The notes beneath the pieces were generated by a model that ran no database searches, was not told the DNA's origin, and was given only the letters and a program-made list of their open reading frames with translations. 64,000 bases of DNA from the NCBI GenBank assembly GCA_950295325.1, contig OX485809.1, forward strand, positions 12,464,001-12,528,000, read 5' to 3'. Source of the stretch: Polytrichum commune. Taxonomy: Eukaryota > Streptophyta > Polytrichopsida > Polytrichales > Polytrichaceae. The translations under genes were made by a program, and so were the position numbers. Below, piece after piece: positions 10,640 to 22,514 of this stretch (position 1 is its first letter; the number at the start of each line of letters is the position of its first letter).

Positions 10640-11060
10640 ACGATGACTTCCATTTACTTCCAAGTCCCTCTGGTAATGTTATCAAGCTTGAACATTGCCA
10701 CAAATCAAGCTATGTCAAAGAAGCAAGGTTTCCAAGTCCCTTCAATAATATTGTCAAGCTTAAAACATCCCCACAAATCAAGCTCTATCAAAGAAGTGAG
10801 GTTTCCAAGTCCCTTTGGTAATGTTGTCAAGCTTGAACATCCGCTGAAATTAAGCGTTGTCAACGAAGTGAGGTTTCCAAGTCCCTCGGGTAATGTTGTC
10901 AAGCTTGAACATCCCAATAAATAAAGCTTTGTCAAAGATTTGAGGTTTCCAAGTCCCTTGGGTAATGTTGTCAAGCTTGAACATCCCCACAAATTAAGCT
11001 TCGTCAAAGGATTGAGGTTTACAAGTCCCGCGGGTAATGTTATCAAGCTTGAACCTACTT
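10640..11060 (-). repeat. LRR-coding 72 bp repeats
   Basis: About six 72 bp units encode 24-residue LRRs of the type L..L.L.GCSSLTTLP.GLGNL. Unit-to-unit nucleotide similarity is high, for instance the recurring AAGTCCC..GGGTAATGTTGTCAAGCTTGAACATC-type blocks on the plus strand. A frameshift between 10705 and 10703 separates the last unit. The high identity suggests recent unequal crossing-over within the LRR tract. Confidence 0.75.
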
Positions 11061-12707
11061 ACCAACCATAAATTGCTTCACCATGTTTTGTGCATCCACC
11101 AAATTTGTTGGCATGCTTTTAGGATTTTCTTCAAAGTCTTTTAACATGTCACATAAAATGCCAAGGGAATCGCTTTTATTCTTCAAATCTTTGGCAAAAC
11201 ATGATGCATTGTATATAGACTTTAATTCATGAAATATGATATTTGCCAATGTAGACTTCCCACTTCCACCCGTGCCAATGAGACCCAAAATCCTCACTTT
11301 CTTGAGGCGTTCCTTGGCTTTTGTAAGGTTTCGCTCAAGACCAACCACCATGTTGTTCACTTGCATTGTTGCTTCATTCACCTACATGAACAACGCATGC
11401 AATCAAAAGATAATTTTGATTCAAAATTACATCCTCAAAGACCTACATTTAATCTAAATCGATAGAAATGACAAGCTATATATATATATATATATGAATA
11501 GTTTATTAGATATTTCAACACCAAAATGGTTCGTACCTTTAGAATGAGTTCCTCCTTCACCTCCTTTGCCTTTTCAATTCTTGAGTTCTTTTGGAGCGAG
11601 GCTCCATCCTTTTCAAACTTCGGACATAGGCTTGCCGAGTATGTTCCTCTCAAAAACATTTTCTTTAAAACAATTAATTTTTCACAAATTTCAAAAAATG
11701 TCGGCCTTTGTAAAGGATCCTTTGTCCAACATTCCTCGATCAACCTCGTAAGATCTTCACAATTCATTGGCAATTGTGGCCTCTCAAATTCCTTAATTTC
11801 TTCAAAATGTCTTTGGTTTGCACATGATTGCTCCCATACGGAGCAGTTTGTGACAAGATCTCTGAACATGTCATATCAAAGGACCATACATCAGCTTGGA
11901 ATAGACTTGCATTAGATTCAAGATTTCGTTGAATTATCTCCGGTGCCATATACTTAGTTGTACCAACATGGTCACAATTTTGTTTCTTGCAAACTTTGCT
12001 TTGAATCTCAATTTTGGAAGTACCATAGTCAATCAACTTGACCAAACATCAACTAGAATTCAATTTTCCTTCTTTAATGGAATTGGGTCTCATGAGCACA
12101 TTGTCGGGCTTTAACTCAAGATGACCAACATGCATGTCATGAAGATAACACTTGCCACTTGCAATTTGGTGGATGATATCAAGTGCAAAAAGATACAGTT
12201 ACAGTTTAGATTGTTTATTCAACATGCCACTCAAGCTCATGTCCATGAACTCCATCACCAAATACAAATTTTCTCCTTTGTTTTTTCTGGAAAAACATTA
12301 TGAATTCAAGAACACAACTCGTCCATGCTCCCACCAACTCCACAATAAATGAATTTGATGAGGTGCGGGTAGCTCAAGCTTGCTAGAATACCAACCTCTT
12401 TGTGGAAACTTGAGCTTCCATATGAAATTGGCAAATTTTTTGTTGCACATTGTAAGCCCAACCATATTGATTCATACACCGGACCATATGCTCCTTTCCC
12501 AATTTCTTTAAGAAGTTTTGGTTTCAATGAATCAATGACAATTGGAACCTTCACACCATCGAGTTCTCCACCTTCTAGTTGCAAATCCCCCAATCTTCGC
12601 TGTAAATGTTGTCTCCATTCATAGTTTCTTGAAGAACTTTTTCATCGTCTTGAATGTGTTTTAAGGTGGATATTTCAAGATCAACTGTAAACATGATAGA
12701 ATGCAAC

Positions 12708-13513
12708 CCCGGGTAGGGCACTCATACATGTATTTAATAACCCATCTGCGACGGAAGGGTATTTATCATGGGGCTACTTATCTAAGAAATTGGAATTCTT
12801 TACACCCTATCAGTACAGATAAATCTAAATTTTGTCATTTTAGATGACCCTATTTGTATTTATAAAGTCGCAAGTGAACTAATTTCTAGTACCCTATGTT
12901 CCTTATAATTTTTATATTTGACCCCATGAATGACGAATCATAGGACTCTTGAAAGTTTGTAGTGAAAATTCAATAAACCATGTCTAGACTGAAGACATCA
13001 AACAATGTACCAAAACATAAAAACTTGAAGCATTATTAGGACCTCCTATTGTTCCAAAACATACATCAAACAATGTTCAAATCAAACAAACTTGAAGCAA
13101 ACAAATCCTGCCTCACAAGCAACGTTGCATTGGCATAAGCAACCCTAGGCAAAAATCAAAGATAGAACGCACAAAGCAAAGAACACCAAAACCCTTGTCA
13201 TCCAAAGTTTTCATTTGGGAATTTGGATTGAAAATGGATAGTTTTTCATCCATTGACCACCATAAAATGCATTGTATACCTCTGCCTCTATTGTTTTCTC
13301 TACCTACTATTCCCAACACTATTTTAGATTGAAAGAATTAGATAAATTGATGCATTATACGGTACCCTTATTTTTTTATACACACAACTTTGTAATTGAA
13401 GAGGTGCTTCATTATATCGAAGAATTGTATAAATTTTCTCACAAATGAATAAAAAAATACCCTACATTCTTTCTCACATGGTTTAATAAATTTTCGCGAG
13501 TGCCCTACCCGGG
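12708..13513. mobile_element. hAT-like non-autonomous DNA transposon in the NLR relic
   Basis: The ends are CCCGGGTAGGGCACTC and its exact inverse GAGTGCCCTACCCGGG. A perfect 8 bp duplication, AATGCAAC, flanks it at 12700-12707 and 13514-13521; 8 bp duplications are typical of hAT elements. It is 806 bp with no transposase frame. It splits the N-terminal coding part of the NLR relic. Its ends resemble those of the element at 42503-43063. Confidence 0.8.
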
Positions 13514-13705
13514 AATGCAACCTGGATGGCTTGATGAATGCATCTCATATATCACATCCCAACAACACCTCAAATGGGACACAAGTTCTCGAAAAACCTC
13601 GTTATTTATTTGGAATGCAATTGCTTGACATAAATTTGGAGAATGTAGGTCCTTAATATTGTGGTTAGCATTGGCTTTGTACAAGGCTCCAAAAGAATTA
13701 TTCAC

Positions 13706-16139
13706 ACTAGCTTCAAACCCATAAATTTAAAAATAATGATATGAGGATTTCGTAAGGCTTGCAAAATTTGTGTATATAAGTTCTACAATGAACTCACTAC
13801 ATTCTTCAAGGGTTGAAGGTCCATGATTTTTGTGGACACAAACGATGATCTTTAACACAAGGGTTATAAGTTTTAAATATCTATAGATGGGGAATTTTTT
13901 GAAATAACCTATGGAAAACCTCCATATACGGAAAATTATTGGAAATAACCTCATAAAAACACCCATATGGGTTGAAACTATCTTGAAATTGTATTCTTAC
14001 TTGTGGAATGGAGGAATCAATATTTAATGATTTCACTTTTGAGAATCATGAAAATTGTCTAAAAAACCCATTGCATAGGTACAAATCAATGGAGAAAATC
14101 CAAAGTCCCATGGAAACTCTTTGGACATTAAAGGATTACGAAACATATTTTGCAATATTTTGTAATTTCCTTCAAATTTTGTTTTCCCCATTGCAGTTAC
14201 ATGTACATTTTTGCTGGTGTGTGTATTCTACAAGTCCCTAGCTATTGATGATGTAGTAAGTTAGGGTTGACCAAGATTAATTGATTCTATAAGTGCCCTC
14301 TTCAAGTTTACATGTAGATCAACCATTACACACACAACTCCACAACAATGGTTGCAAAATTATAACCACAAGGAGCTTTGGGCAATTTAGCACCTAGGAA
14401 CATGTGGTAAAACTGATAAATCCTTTGAAATAGGCCTTAATGCCATTAGGTTACACAAATAGATTTTGTTTTTGCAATGTCACCAATTAAGGACACAAGT
14501 TGCACCACATTACCTGATACAAAACATGGGGTTGTTTCAAAATCAAGTTTCCCACAATTCCTACTTGTGTTACAATGAACTGTCAAAATTGACCTAACTC
14601 ATAGGACGAGTTATTACACATTTGACATGACCTAACCTTTGCGTCCAAACCCAATTTTGTTTTTGGGTCAAACTCATGTCTATTAACATGTCAATCAACC
14701 CTCGGACCTTCTTTGGACTAGTAATATCGACATTGTAATACTAAAAGTATGTATAAGGGAAACTTTATTTGTATGACATTATTACGATATTGCGGGTTGT
14801 TAAGTAGGGGGCCTTATTAGTGGAAATGATTCCCGAGTAGTGGCCACATTCAGTGTGAATGTCGAAGATTACTAGGTTGGCAAGGTGTGCCGTAGCTACT
14901 TGGCAGGCCATGTGAATAATATTATGCGATCACCCAATGTTGTAGGTTATGACTTGATTTGATTCACCTATTTGCAATCATCGTGCCAATTGTCCCATAT
15001 TCGTTCAGAGATATTTGTTATGAGAATTTCACATTCATCCAAGATTCAACTCATATTATAATAAGCCGTTGATGAAATTTGATCACATAAACATGTACAA
15101 TAAGAAATGCTTCACCCATGGGCATTCCTAGATTAACCGAGGTTTTATAAGGGCTTGGAAACCAATGATAAAACTCAAAATCTAGAATAATTCACCAAAA
15201 AAAACACTTTTCCTTACATCAACGCCAATCCCATGAGTTGACAGTCATGTTTCCACGTGGCATCTATTTTGAACCACATTGATTATCCCAATTAGTGCAT
15301 GTGGTACTAATTACCGGAACCCTCACTATTTTGCCAAGTCTCTAGATTAGTTAAGGGCTGAATTGTTCTACTAAGTGATACTAAATTCATGAATACATGC
15401 TCATTTACCACACATTTCAAGAAATTTAATGTGTGCTCTAAGATGCTTGTAGAGTGATAAAAATGATTATGTGCTAACACATGCTTGTTAGGGAACAATG
15501 CCAAGATGAATATGTTGGTACTTTACTATGAAAAGTGTTTTCAATGAATAGTGCTGAGATGAGCAGTGCTTCCTAGATCTTTTGGTGGCACTAATTTCAT
15601 AGAGAGAAGAAATTTAGTATCACCTTCGCTAATTTCCCACACGCACTATTAGCACTCCCTCATTAAATATGATATTTAGTGTTGCAGTTTCAAAGCTTCA
15701 GATAATGGACTCTATCTCAAGAATACTCTCCAACACTAACCCATGTTGGAGCTTCTCGGAGCTTTTCCAAATCAATAAGTTAATGAGGAGAATTTATGAG
15801 GAGAACTTGAAAACTAGGAAAACTCCAAATGTACTCATACTCCAAAATTATTATTCATTCTAACTATTTTTTATATTGTTATTCAAAAAGCAAGGACCTC
15901 TAGGGATTGGTTAAAAACGTGCAACCCATTACCAAAAAAAAAAAAAAAAATCCAAAATGAAAGGTCAAGGTTCCAATCACATGTCAAGAAAATGAAAGAA
16001 AAAGTAATGCTCGTATCCAGGTACCGGCATGAATGTGAGCCCATGAGCCTTATGTCGATCACGGTTGATTGCGATACAACCTTAGGTGGTATGCCTCCTT
16101 TGGGAGGTGGGTTCCGGTAGTATAGTAGTTATCCCAAAT
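13706..16139. other. Intergenic stretch, AT-rich, no gene recognised
   Basis: Only short frames on both strands. The minus-strand frame at 13966-13727 could hold a further upstream piece of the NLR relic (LEECSEFIVELIY), but there is nothing to prove it. A 17-18 base poly(A) run lies near 15931. No RNA gene or element end was identified. Confidence 0.4.
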
Positions 16140-16909
16140 TCATTTGGGGGTAGGGATGGGTATTTGTTTATTGTTGAGTTTAATTTTGTTTAGGACTAGG
16201 TATGTGAGATATTTGATGGAGTTTTGGTGTATTATTTTCATGAGGGTTTCAATATTTGTTTTTGGGATGTTTAGGTTGGTGAGTTTTTTAATGGAGTGTT
16301 CATGTATGGCTCCTTTCACCCCGGGTGTGATGGTAATAAGGGGGTTGGTTCTTCATCTATTATTTTGTATGGTGTTAATTAGTGGGTCATATTTGGTGTG
16401 TTTTTGTGTGAGGGCTTGGTCGGGAAATCTATTATGGCAATATGTAATTCTGTGAGTGGGACTGTGAGTGCAAGAGAGGGTGATATAGGTGTTTGTATTT
16501 GGTTCGGGGTTCCTATTATGCATAGGATGTCCGATCTTAATTTGGCTAGGCATTGGCATGATGTTTGTGTACACGTGCATTTGAGGAACCAATCCAAGAT
16601 TGTTGAATAAGATGGTTTGTTGTTGAGGTTGCATGCATTGATCAACATGAAGAACTGGGTAGATTTGTTGGCTTGTAGTGTTTGGGCAATAAGATGTACT
16701 ACTTTGTTGTGGTGTGCTATTATTAGGCCTTTTATGTATGGGTTTTCACATGTTGATAGGAGGTGTGGCCATGTGTCTCTGTCATTGTTAGGGCATAGTG
16801 TGTAATTGGAATTTTGGTATATGAGGGGCCAAAAGAATTTTTTTCTATGATTTCCCATGTATTGGGCATCTGTGACTTTTAGAATTTGGATAATTTGGGC
16901 CTTTGTTAT
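16140..16909 (-). pseudogene. LINE (non-LTR retrotransposon) 3' ORF fragment
   Basis: Minus-strand frames carry the region behind the reverse transcriptase of LINE ORF2: a Cys/His segment (CPNNDRDTWPHLLSTCEN), then FPDQALTQKHTKYDPLI, then PLITITPGVKGAIHEHSI and SIKYLTYLVLNK before 16144. A frameshift near 16500 moves the frame. The reverse-transcriptase core itself is absent because the fragment is cut at 16909 by a decayed family-A LTR. It is a dead remnant; the LINE clade was not assigned. Confidence 0.65.
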
Positions 16910-17632
16910 TGTTGCGCACATCTTCATGAGGAGTGCCCACAACACCATGAGCACAAGAGGGAACCTGGAGTGACACCCGGGACTTGTGGCGTCATAGGTG
17001 TAAGGGCCCAAGTGATCCTAGTGTAGGTGAGGGCCCTAGGCGTTGAAAACACCTCCCACCCATGGAGACTAGGTATCACAAGCATAAGGCCATGAAGATT
17101 GGGTAGCTTATGGTGTCTAGATTCTAGAATGCTCAAGAACTCTCCAATCGGAGGTGTGAGCTAGGAGATATGACAATTTGAGTGGGGCGCTGCTTAGGGA
17201 CAACGCCCAACACTCAAGAGGGTATTGTGGGACAACAATGACCTGGGAGTGGCACCTAAGACTACCAAGGTTGGGACAACCATAACTCCTGCAAGACTTA
17301 CCCAAATGGGGCAAGTGAGGAATCTATCGGCATCTATGCGGAAAGTAAATGTCAATGGACTAGTTGCTTGATAGAATCAAAGATTGGACAATGAAGCTAT
17401 GGAGGTTTGAAGTTGTTGGGGGCTCTAGCCCCATCGGTTAAGGGGAAATGTCTACCTGACCCCAAATCTTACGAGAGAGACAAAATGTTACTTGATGGTG
17501 GGCTAAGGGCTCTGCACAAAGTCCTAGAGGTTTGTATAAAGAGGCGGCTTTGGCGACCGACCCTGCCCGTTGCAAAACAACGTGGCCTCCACAAACATTG
17601 GCCTACGTGGGGAGGGAAACTATCTTATGAGT
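16910..17632 (+). mobile_element. Decayed, truncated LTR of family A
   Basis: It begins TGTTGCGCAC instead of TGTCGCGCAC and follows the family-A LTR for about 720 bp with many substitutions. It lacks the last ~250 bp including the GCGACA end. This is the oldest family-A copy in the window by divergence. It is followed by a short GTGAGCGGTGAGCAG run (17636-17662) also seen near 45460. Confidence 0.75.
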
Positions 17633-18004
17633 GATGAGCAGTGAGCGGTGAGCGGTGAGCAGTATCACATGAGCAATGAGCAGTAACATATGAGCAATGA
17701 ATCCAAATTTAGTAAAGACACATGGATTTAGGGTACACAACCAAAATTTTGACAAATTAATTGCATATTTTCAATTGTAAATTGCTAGTATTCTAGATGA
17801 AACACAAGTGAAAGGGCCCTATTGCCATGGACCATTTAAAACACTTTCAATCCATTGCTGATTTTTATTATAATAATCCAAACCAATACATGTCATTTAT
17901 TGACATCCTTATACATGTAGTTACAACCAACACTTGCACAATTACTCACATTCTACAACACCAACAAGTTCAAATAGGTGCATATCCTCATTGTACATAT
18001 ACAT
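17633..18004. other. Short AT-rich stretch with GTGAGCGGTGAGCAG repeats
   Basis: Degenerate GTGAGCAG/GTGAGCGG units occupy 17636-17700, followed by AT-rich sequence with no frame of interest. The same motif recurs next to the truncated gag near 45460, so it may mark an unidentified repeat family. Confidence 0.35.
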
Positions 18005-18577
18005 GTTAAAACCTTGTCCAAATTTTAAGCATTCTTGAGTCTTTGGGTTGAGGTTAAGGCCTTGGCCAAATCTCTGATTCTTGTATGTTGTGTTTGTTTT
18101 TGAGGCCTTGGCCAAATTTTAAGCATTTTTGAGTCTCTGGGTTGAGGTTAAGGCCTTGGCCAAATTTCAGATTCTTGTATGTTGTGTTTGATGTTAAGGC
18201 CTTGTCCAAATTTTAAGCATTCTTGAGTCTTTGGGTTGAGGTTAAGGCCTTGGCCAAAATTTAGATTCTAGTATCTTGTGTTTGATGTTAAGGCCTTGGC
18301 CAAATTTTGAGCATTCTTGAGTCTTTGGGTTGAGGTTAAGGCCTTGGCCAAATTTCTGATTCTTGCATGTTGTGTTTGATGTTAAGGCCTTGTCCAAATT
18401 TTAAGCATTCTTGAGTCTTTGGGATGAGGTTAAGGCCTTGGCCAAATTTCTGGTTCTAGTATGTTGTGTTTGATGTTAAAGCCTTGGCCAAATTTTAAGT
18501 ATTCTTGAGTCTTTGGGTTGAGGTTAAGGCCTTGGCCAAATTTTAAGCATTCTTGAGTTTTTGGGTTGAGGTTAAGG
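18005..18577 (+). repeat. Satellite-like tandem array, ~118 bp unit
   Basis: About five units, each containing TTAAGGCCTTGGCCAAATTT, a TGTATGTTGTGTTTGATG block and ATTCTTGAGTCTTTGGG. AAGGCCTTGGCC is itself nearly palindromic and occurs roughly every 60 bp, alternating with the variant AAGGCCTTGTCC, so the unit is a diverged dimer. The array stops exactly at the LTR-B end at 18578. Confidence 0.8.
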
Positions 18578-19914
18578 TGTGAGGCCAAACCCACCACCCT
18601 TAAGCGTCCTAGTCCGGGTATGGGTTTGAGAATCACATGTCTTATGTCGAGAATCGTAGAAACATGAAATTCAACTTCAACTCTCCACCAATGCACTTGT
18701 CGTGCTAGTCTTTATTAACTTCTTCCAAGAGTTCACAAGCACCCTTCCTCCTACTCACCCCTTAGAGCGTGTTTCACTCTCCATGTGAGAGTGACTAGCT
18801 CACTACTCCTCATTTTTAATGATTTTCATTTATTTTGAAACTTTCTTAGCTTCACACTTTGCTTGAGACAATGATGCCTCGATACCACTAGTATCGTGTA
18901 TGGTTACTCTCTTAGCCGACTTAAGCTCCCAAGTCATAGTCTTTGCCACACATGCCCTTGCCGATATTCCTCTTGAGCTTTTGGTCTTAGCAAAACTTTC
19001 ACTTGTTGAATCCATGAATTAATGGCCAACTCCTCAGCTTGATAGCAACCCCGCACTTGATGCCCGCTCCGCAACTTAGTGTCAACTCCACGTTTAATGT
19101 CAACCCCGTAGCTTAGCACCAACTTTGTATCTTAATGCCACCATGTAGCTACACACTTAACCAACAATCTAAGGTAGGGTGTAGCTTGAACTAACCAAAG
19201 ACTAATTAACTGGGAGGCTAATTAGGCTAGTAGGCACTAATTAACTAATAAACCCAGCTCTTAGCTGCAGCTACTTCTAACTAAATAAACCCAGCTCCTT
19301 CATAAACCCAGCTCCTTAGCTGCGGCTACTTCTAACTAAGCTTCTCCACCCTCAACCACAAAAACCAGAAAATGAACAAAAGAGAGCTTCTCCAAGGCCT
19401 CCCCCTAATTCACCTACCTAATTCCACTAATCCCACTAAGTCCCCTACCTAATTCCACATTTTTTCCCGAGCTCTAAGAGCTCAACTTCCTAGAGAGAGA
19501 GAGAGAGAAGAGAAAAAGAAGTGAAGAGAGGAGGAGGAAGAGGAAGAGAAGAGAGAAATGGAATGAGGCAGAGAGAAGAGGAGGGTGAGAGGATAGGAGT
19601 GAAGGAAGGTGCACCCAAGACCACAACCTTCTAATCCTCTCCTACTTAGTAGGACCTTATCCTATCCACTAAACCCTCACCCCCTAAACCAACAAGAACA
19701 TGTTCTAATTCAAACATTTAAATCAAAGGCATTTCCCCTTGCCTCATCAAGCACTACTCCCCTAATCAAAACACTCCCTAATGTCACTAAGCTTTTAATT
19801 CACCACACAAAATGGCTTAAGGCCTAAACATAAATCCACACCAAGCCTCACTCTTTTTATACTTTTGATTGTTTTAACACACTCCAAATGCAATTCTAAT
19901 CTCAATGTAACTTC
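18578..19914 (-). mobile_element. LTR-B fragment, inverted
   Basis: It starts with TGTGAGGCCAAACC, the inverse of the LTR-B 3' end seen at 43854, and runs through GA-rich and Ser/Pro-type low-complexity sequence to a segment matching the LTR-B 5' region (TTTTTATACTTTTG next to TAAATCCACACC). About the first 60 bp of the LTR are missing where it meets family-F sequence at 19915. No internal region is attached. Confidence 0.6.
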
Positions 19915-22514
19915 CGGATCTCACCCAATCCTCCCAGCGGCTATCCCACCTCGACGTTACTCAACCATCCGGAATAGTGAGGTTTCCTTCCCACTACACT
20001 CAGAGTGTCGCGCACCTCTCCATGAGGAGTGCCCGAAACACCATGGGCACAAGGGGGACCCCGGAGTGACACCCGGGACTTGTGGCGCCGTTGGTGAGAG
20101 GGCCCAAGTGATCCTAGTGTGGGTGAGGCCCCGGGTGTTGGGAACGCCTCCCACCCACGGAGACTAGGTGGCACGAGGGTAAGGCCATGAGCTATGCGTA
20201 GCTCATGGCGTGGTGATTCTAGGAAGCTCAAGAACACCTCAATCGGAGGTGTGAGCTAGGAGTTATGGCCATTTTAGTGGGGCGCCGTCCCGGGACAGAG
20301 CCCTTTTGCAACAGTACCTGGGAGTGATTCCCGGGACTGCCAAGGTTCAAACAGGCATAACTTCCTCAAGACTTGCTCATATGGGGCAATTGAGGAGTCC
20401 ATCGGCATCTACGTGAAGCGTAGATGAAGATGGAGTGGTTGGTTGTTATGATCAGACATCATACAAGGAAGTTATGATGGTCTGAAGCTGCTGGGGGGGT
20501 TCTAGGCCCAGCAGCTAAAGGAAAATGTCCACTTGGCCCCAACTCTTGGTAGAGAGACAAGAGGTTGGTTGACAGTGGGGTAGGGGCCCCGCGTGAAGTC
20601 CTAGAGGCTTATATGGGTGAGGTGGTGTGGCCTCACCCACCCAAGGCCAAACGGCAAGGCCTCCATGGGCATTGGCCCATTGTGAGGCCATAGTTGCCTA
20701 GTATGGTTTGGGTTGTTGTAGTGTTGCTCCGGCAATGCGATGATCAACATGGGATTGGACTTCCATGGATGGAAGTCCACATCTAGGAATGGGTTACCGA
20801 TTAAGGGGTGAGTCCCGAAAGCAAAGTAGGAGGGTTGGTTCCCTCCTATGAACTATAAGGTCCGGGGTAGGAGGAGCTAACCATTAGCATGGCGGTATGT
20901 GAAGGGTTAGCGCTTGTAACCTTTGCTAGAAACGAAATTGGCAAGATTGCTAAGGGGGCTAGCAAGGGTTGCGACACAGAGAGGATCCGCAAGGCCATAA
21001 CTAGATCTAATCTGGGTCTCTTCTCCCATGTCCTATCCGGAACTCCTATCCCCTCATGCTCTCTCTTCTCTGCTAACGATCTCCGAATCATTCGTACACA
21101 AAATCAATCAAGGAAAGTCAAGGAGTGAGAAAGCAAGGAGTTTATTAGAGTAGGAGCAATCAGAATACAACAATGGAGAAGGAACCCCTATCCAGCTCCT
21201 TATTCAGCCTTAAGTAGAGGCCCAAAATCCCTAAACTGAAGACGGCGGCCCCTAAGAAAACCCTAATTGCTATGGGAACACGCGAACACCAACATATCCG
21301 GATTGGCGTTTTTAGGTGCCTAATCCGGTTTTGTCCGGATGAACCTAGTATCGTCCAGGGATTCTGTGAAGTGTAGGAGGTTTAGAACCCTCCGTTCCTG
21401 CTTATCTCCTCTTCCTTAGCCAAATTTCCAGAAACCCTAATTTCCGGACTTTTGGTCTTTGGGACACTCTTCGCCTTCTTCCGGAGGGTGCCTTTCCGGA
21501 TTGTACCCCTAGGTCCTAATTATAACGCTAACTCACCATTCTTCGTCTACCCTCTAGAATAGGTGGTTCCTTCCGGCGAAGACGTCCTTTATAAGTTTAG
21601 AATCCGTAAACTCCCTCACAATCAAGCCGGATTGATCAGATCCGTCCTGGCAGGTCACGCAGAGAGATCCGGATTATTTCTTAGGACCACAGGGACTAGA
21701 GGAGTCCGGATTCCAACCAGAGATTTGACTCGACGGGTTAAGTGGGTGACCCGTACCACTTTCCGGATTGTCCCGTACTCCGGCGATGAGACCTCTTTGG
21801 AGGATGAGATTGGCGCCATTCCGGATCTCTTCCGGACCTGTGCCCAACCTTTCCCTTCCGGCTATCTCACCGGGACGTTACCCAGACATCCGGAACACTG
21901 AGGATCTCTTCCCACTACACTCCGGAGGTGGCCTCCAACCCGGAACCCTAACTGATCCGGTCCTTCTTTCCTCCTTCCGACAAATCTATCCGACTACCTC
22001 TACCTTGGATTCTACTCAATCTGAGCTAACTGGGCGATCCGTACCACCTTCCGGATTGGTCCGTCTAAGGGTGGTGGGACCTCTTCAGAAGATCAGATTG
22101 GCGTGAGTCCGGATCCCTTCCGGATCTCGCCCAATCCTCCCAGTGGCTATCCCACCTAGACGTTACTCAACCAATCCGGGTTAGTGAGGTTTCCCTCCCA
22201 CTATACGCAGAGAGGATCTACAAGGCAATAACCGGATCAGATCCGGGTCTCCTCTCCCATGTCCTATCCGGAACTCCTATTCCTCATACTCTCTCTCCTT
22301 CGCTAACGATCTCCGGATCATTCACGCAAACATCAATCAAGGAAAGTCAAGAAGTGAGAAACCAAGTCATTTATTAGAGTAGGAGCAATCGAAATACAAC
22401 AATGGAGAAGGAACCCTTCCCCAACTCCTTATTCAACCTTAAGTAGAGGCTCAAAAATCCCTAATCTGAGGGCGGCGGCCCAGGCGGCCGCCCCGAAGGA
22501 AAACCCTAACTACA
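19915..22514 (-). mobile_element. LTR-F-like terminal region in two tandem parts
   Basis: Downstream (minus strand) of gag-like ORF copy 1. Two related parts, about 22514-21281 and 21280-19915, share TTAGGGTTTTC, a TCTAATAAA block near the presumed poly(A) site, and ATCCGGAAG-rich sequence. The second part is split by a solo LTR-A. The sequence starts TGTAGTTAGGG right after a purine-rich stretch, where copy 2 of the same element has an LTR-E instead. It is very rich in TCCGGA. Identity as an LTR is inferred. Confidence 0.45.
20006..20976 (+). mobile_element. Solo LTR of family A, TSD CAGAG
   Basis: 971 bp, TGTCGCGCACC to GGGTTGCGACA, flanked on both sides by CAGAG (20001-20005 and 20977-20981). 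The host sequence has an unoccupied paralogue at about 22120-22300 in this window, which reads through the site with one CAGAG. Formed by recombination between the two LTRs of a former complete element. Confidence 0.92.

Larger units (their letters stand above)
10440..13705 (-). pseudogene. Broken kinase - NB-ARC - LRR (NLR-type) gene
   Basis: Read on the minus strand: an N-terminal segment (13705-13522, continued at 12700-12600), a protein kinase domain (about 12560-11560), an intron (donor GTACG near 11535, acceptor TAG near 11382), an NB-ARC start with P-loop GTGGSGKST (within 11381-11055), then 24-residue LRRs. Kinase signs: GKGAYGPVYE, Lys in CATKNL, Glu in HKEVG, LVMEFMD, GTTKYMAPE and a C-lobe W.KDP..RP. 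Damage: the catalytic loop reads HLELKPDN and DFG reads DYG; frameshifts lie near 12640, 12310, 11800 and 10704; a stop lies near 12045; the NB-ARC stops soon after the P-loop with no RNBS, GLPL or MHD motif, directly against the LRRs; a transposon sits in the N-terminal part. The kinase-NBS-LRR order is known from mosses (PNL class). It is a relic of an intracellular immune receptor. Confidence 0.75.

Noticed and set aside
10643-10924. Plus-strand frames with repeated SLKHPHKSS-type units as a repeat protein
   Set aside because: They are the reverse of the 72 bp LRR units of the minus-strand NLR relic.
16379-17011. 210-codon minus-strand frame as one gene
   Set aside because: Its first part is inverted LTR-A sequence and only the remainder is LINE; the fusion arises from the insertion.
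20012-20167. Recurring ~70-110-codon frames with CRAPLHEE or MFLSILESPRHELR at 19941, 28770, 31244, 35634, 37933, 50130 and 56083 as a conserved protein family
   Set aside because: They lie inside the family-A LTR on both strands and recur only because the LTR does. They end in different sequence at each insertion.
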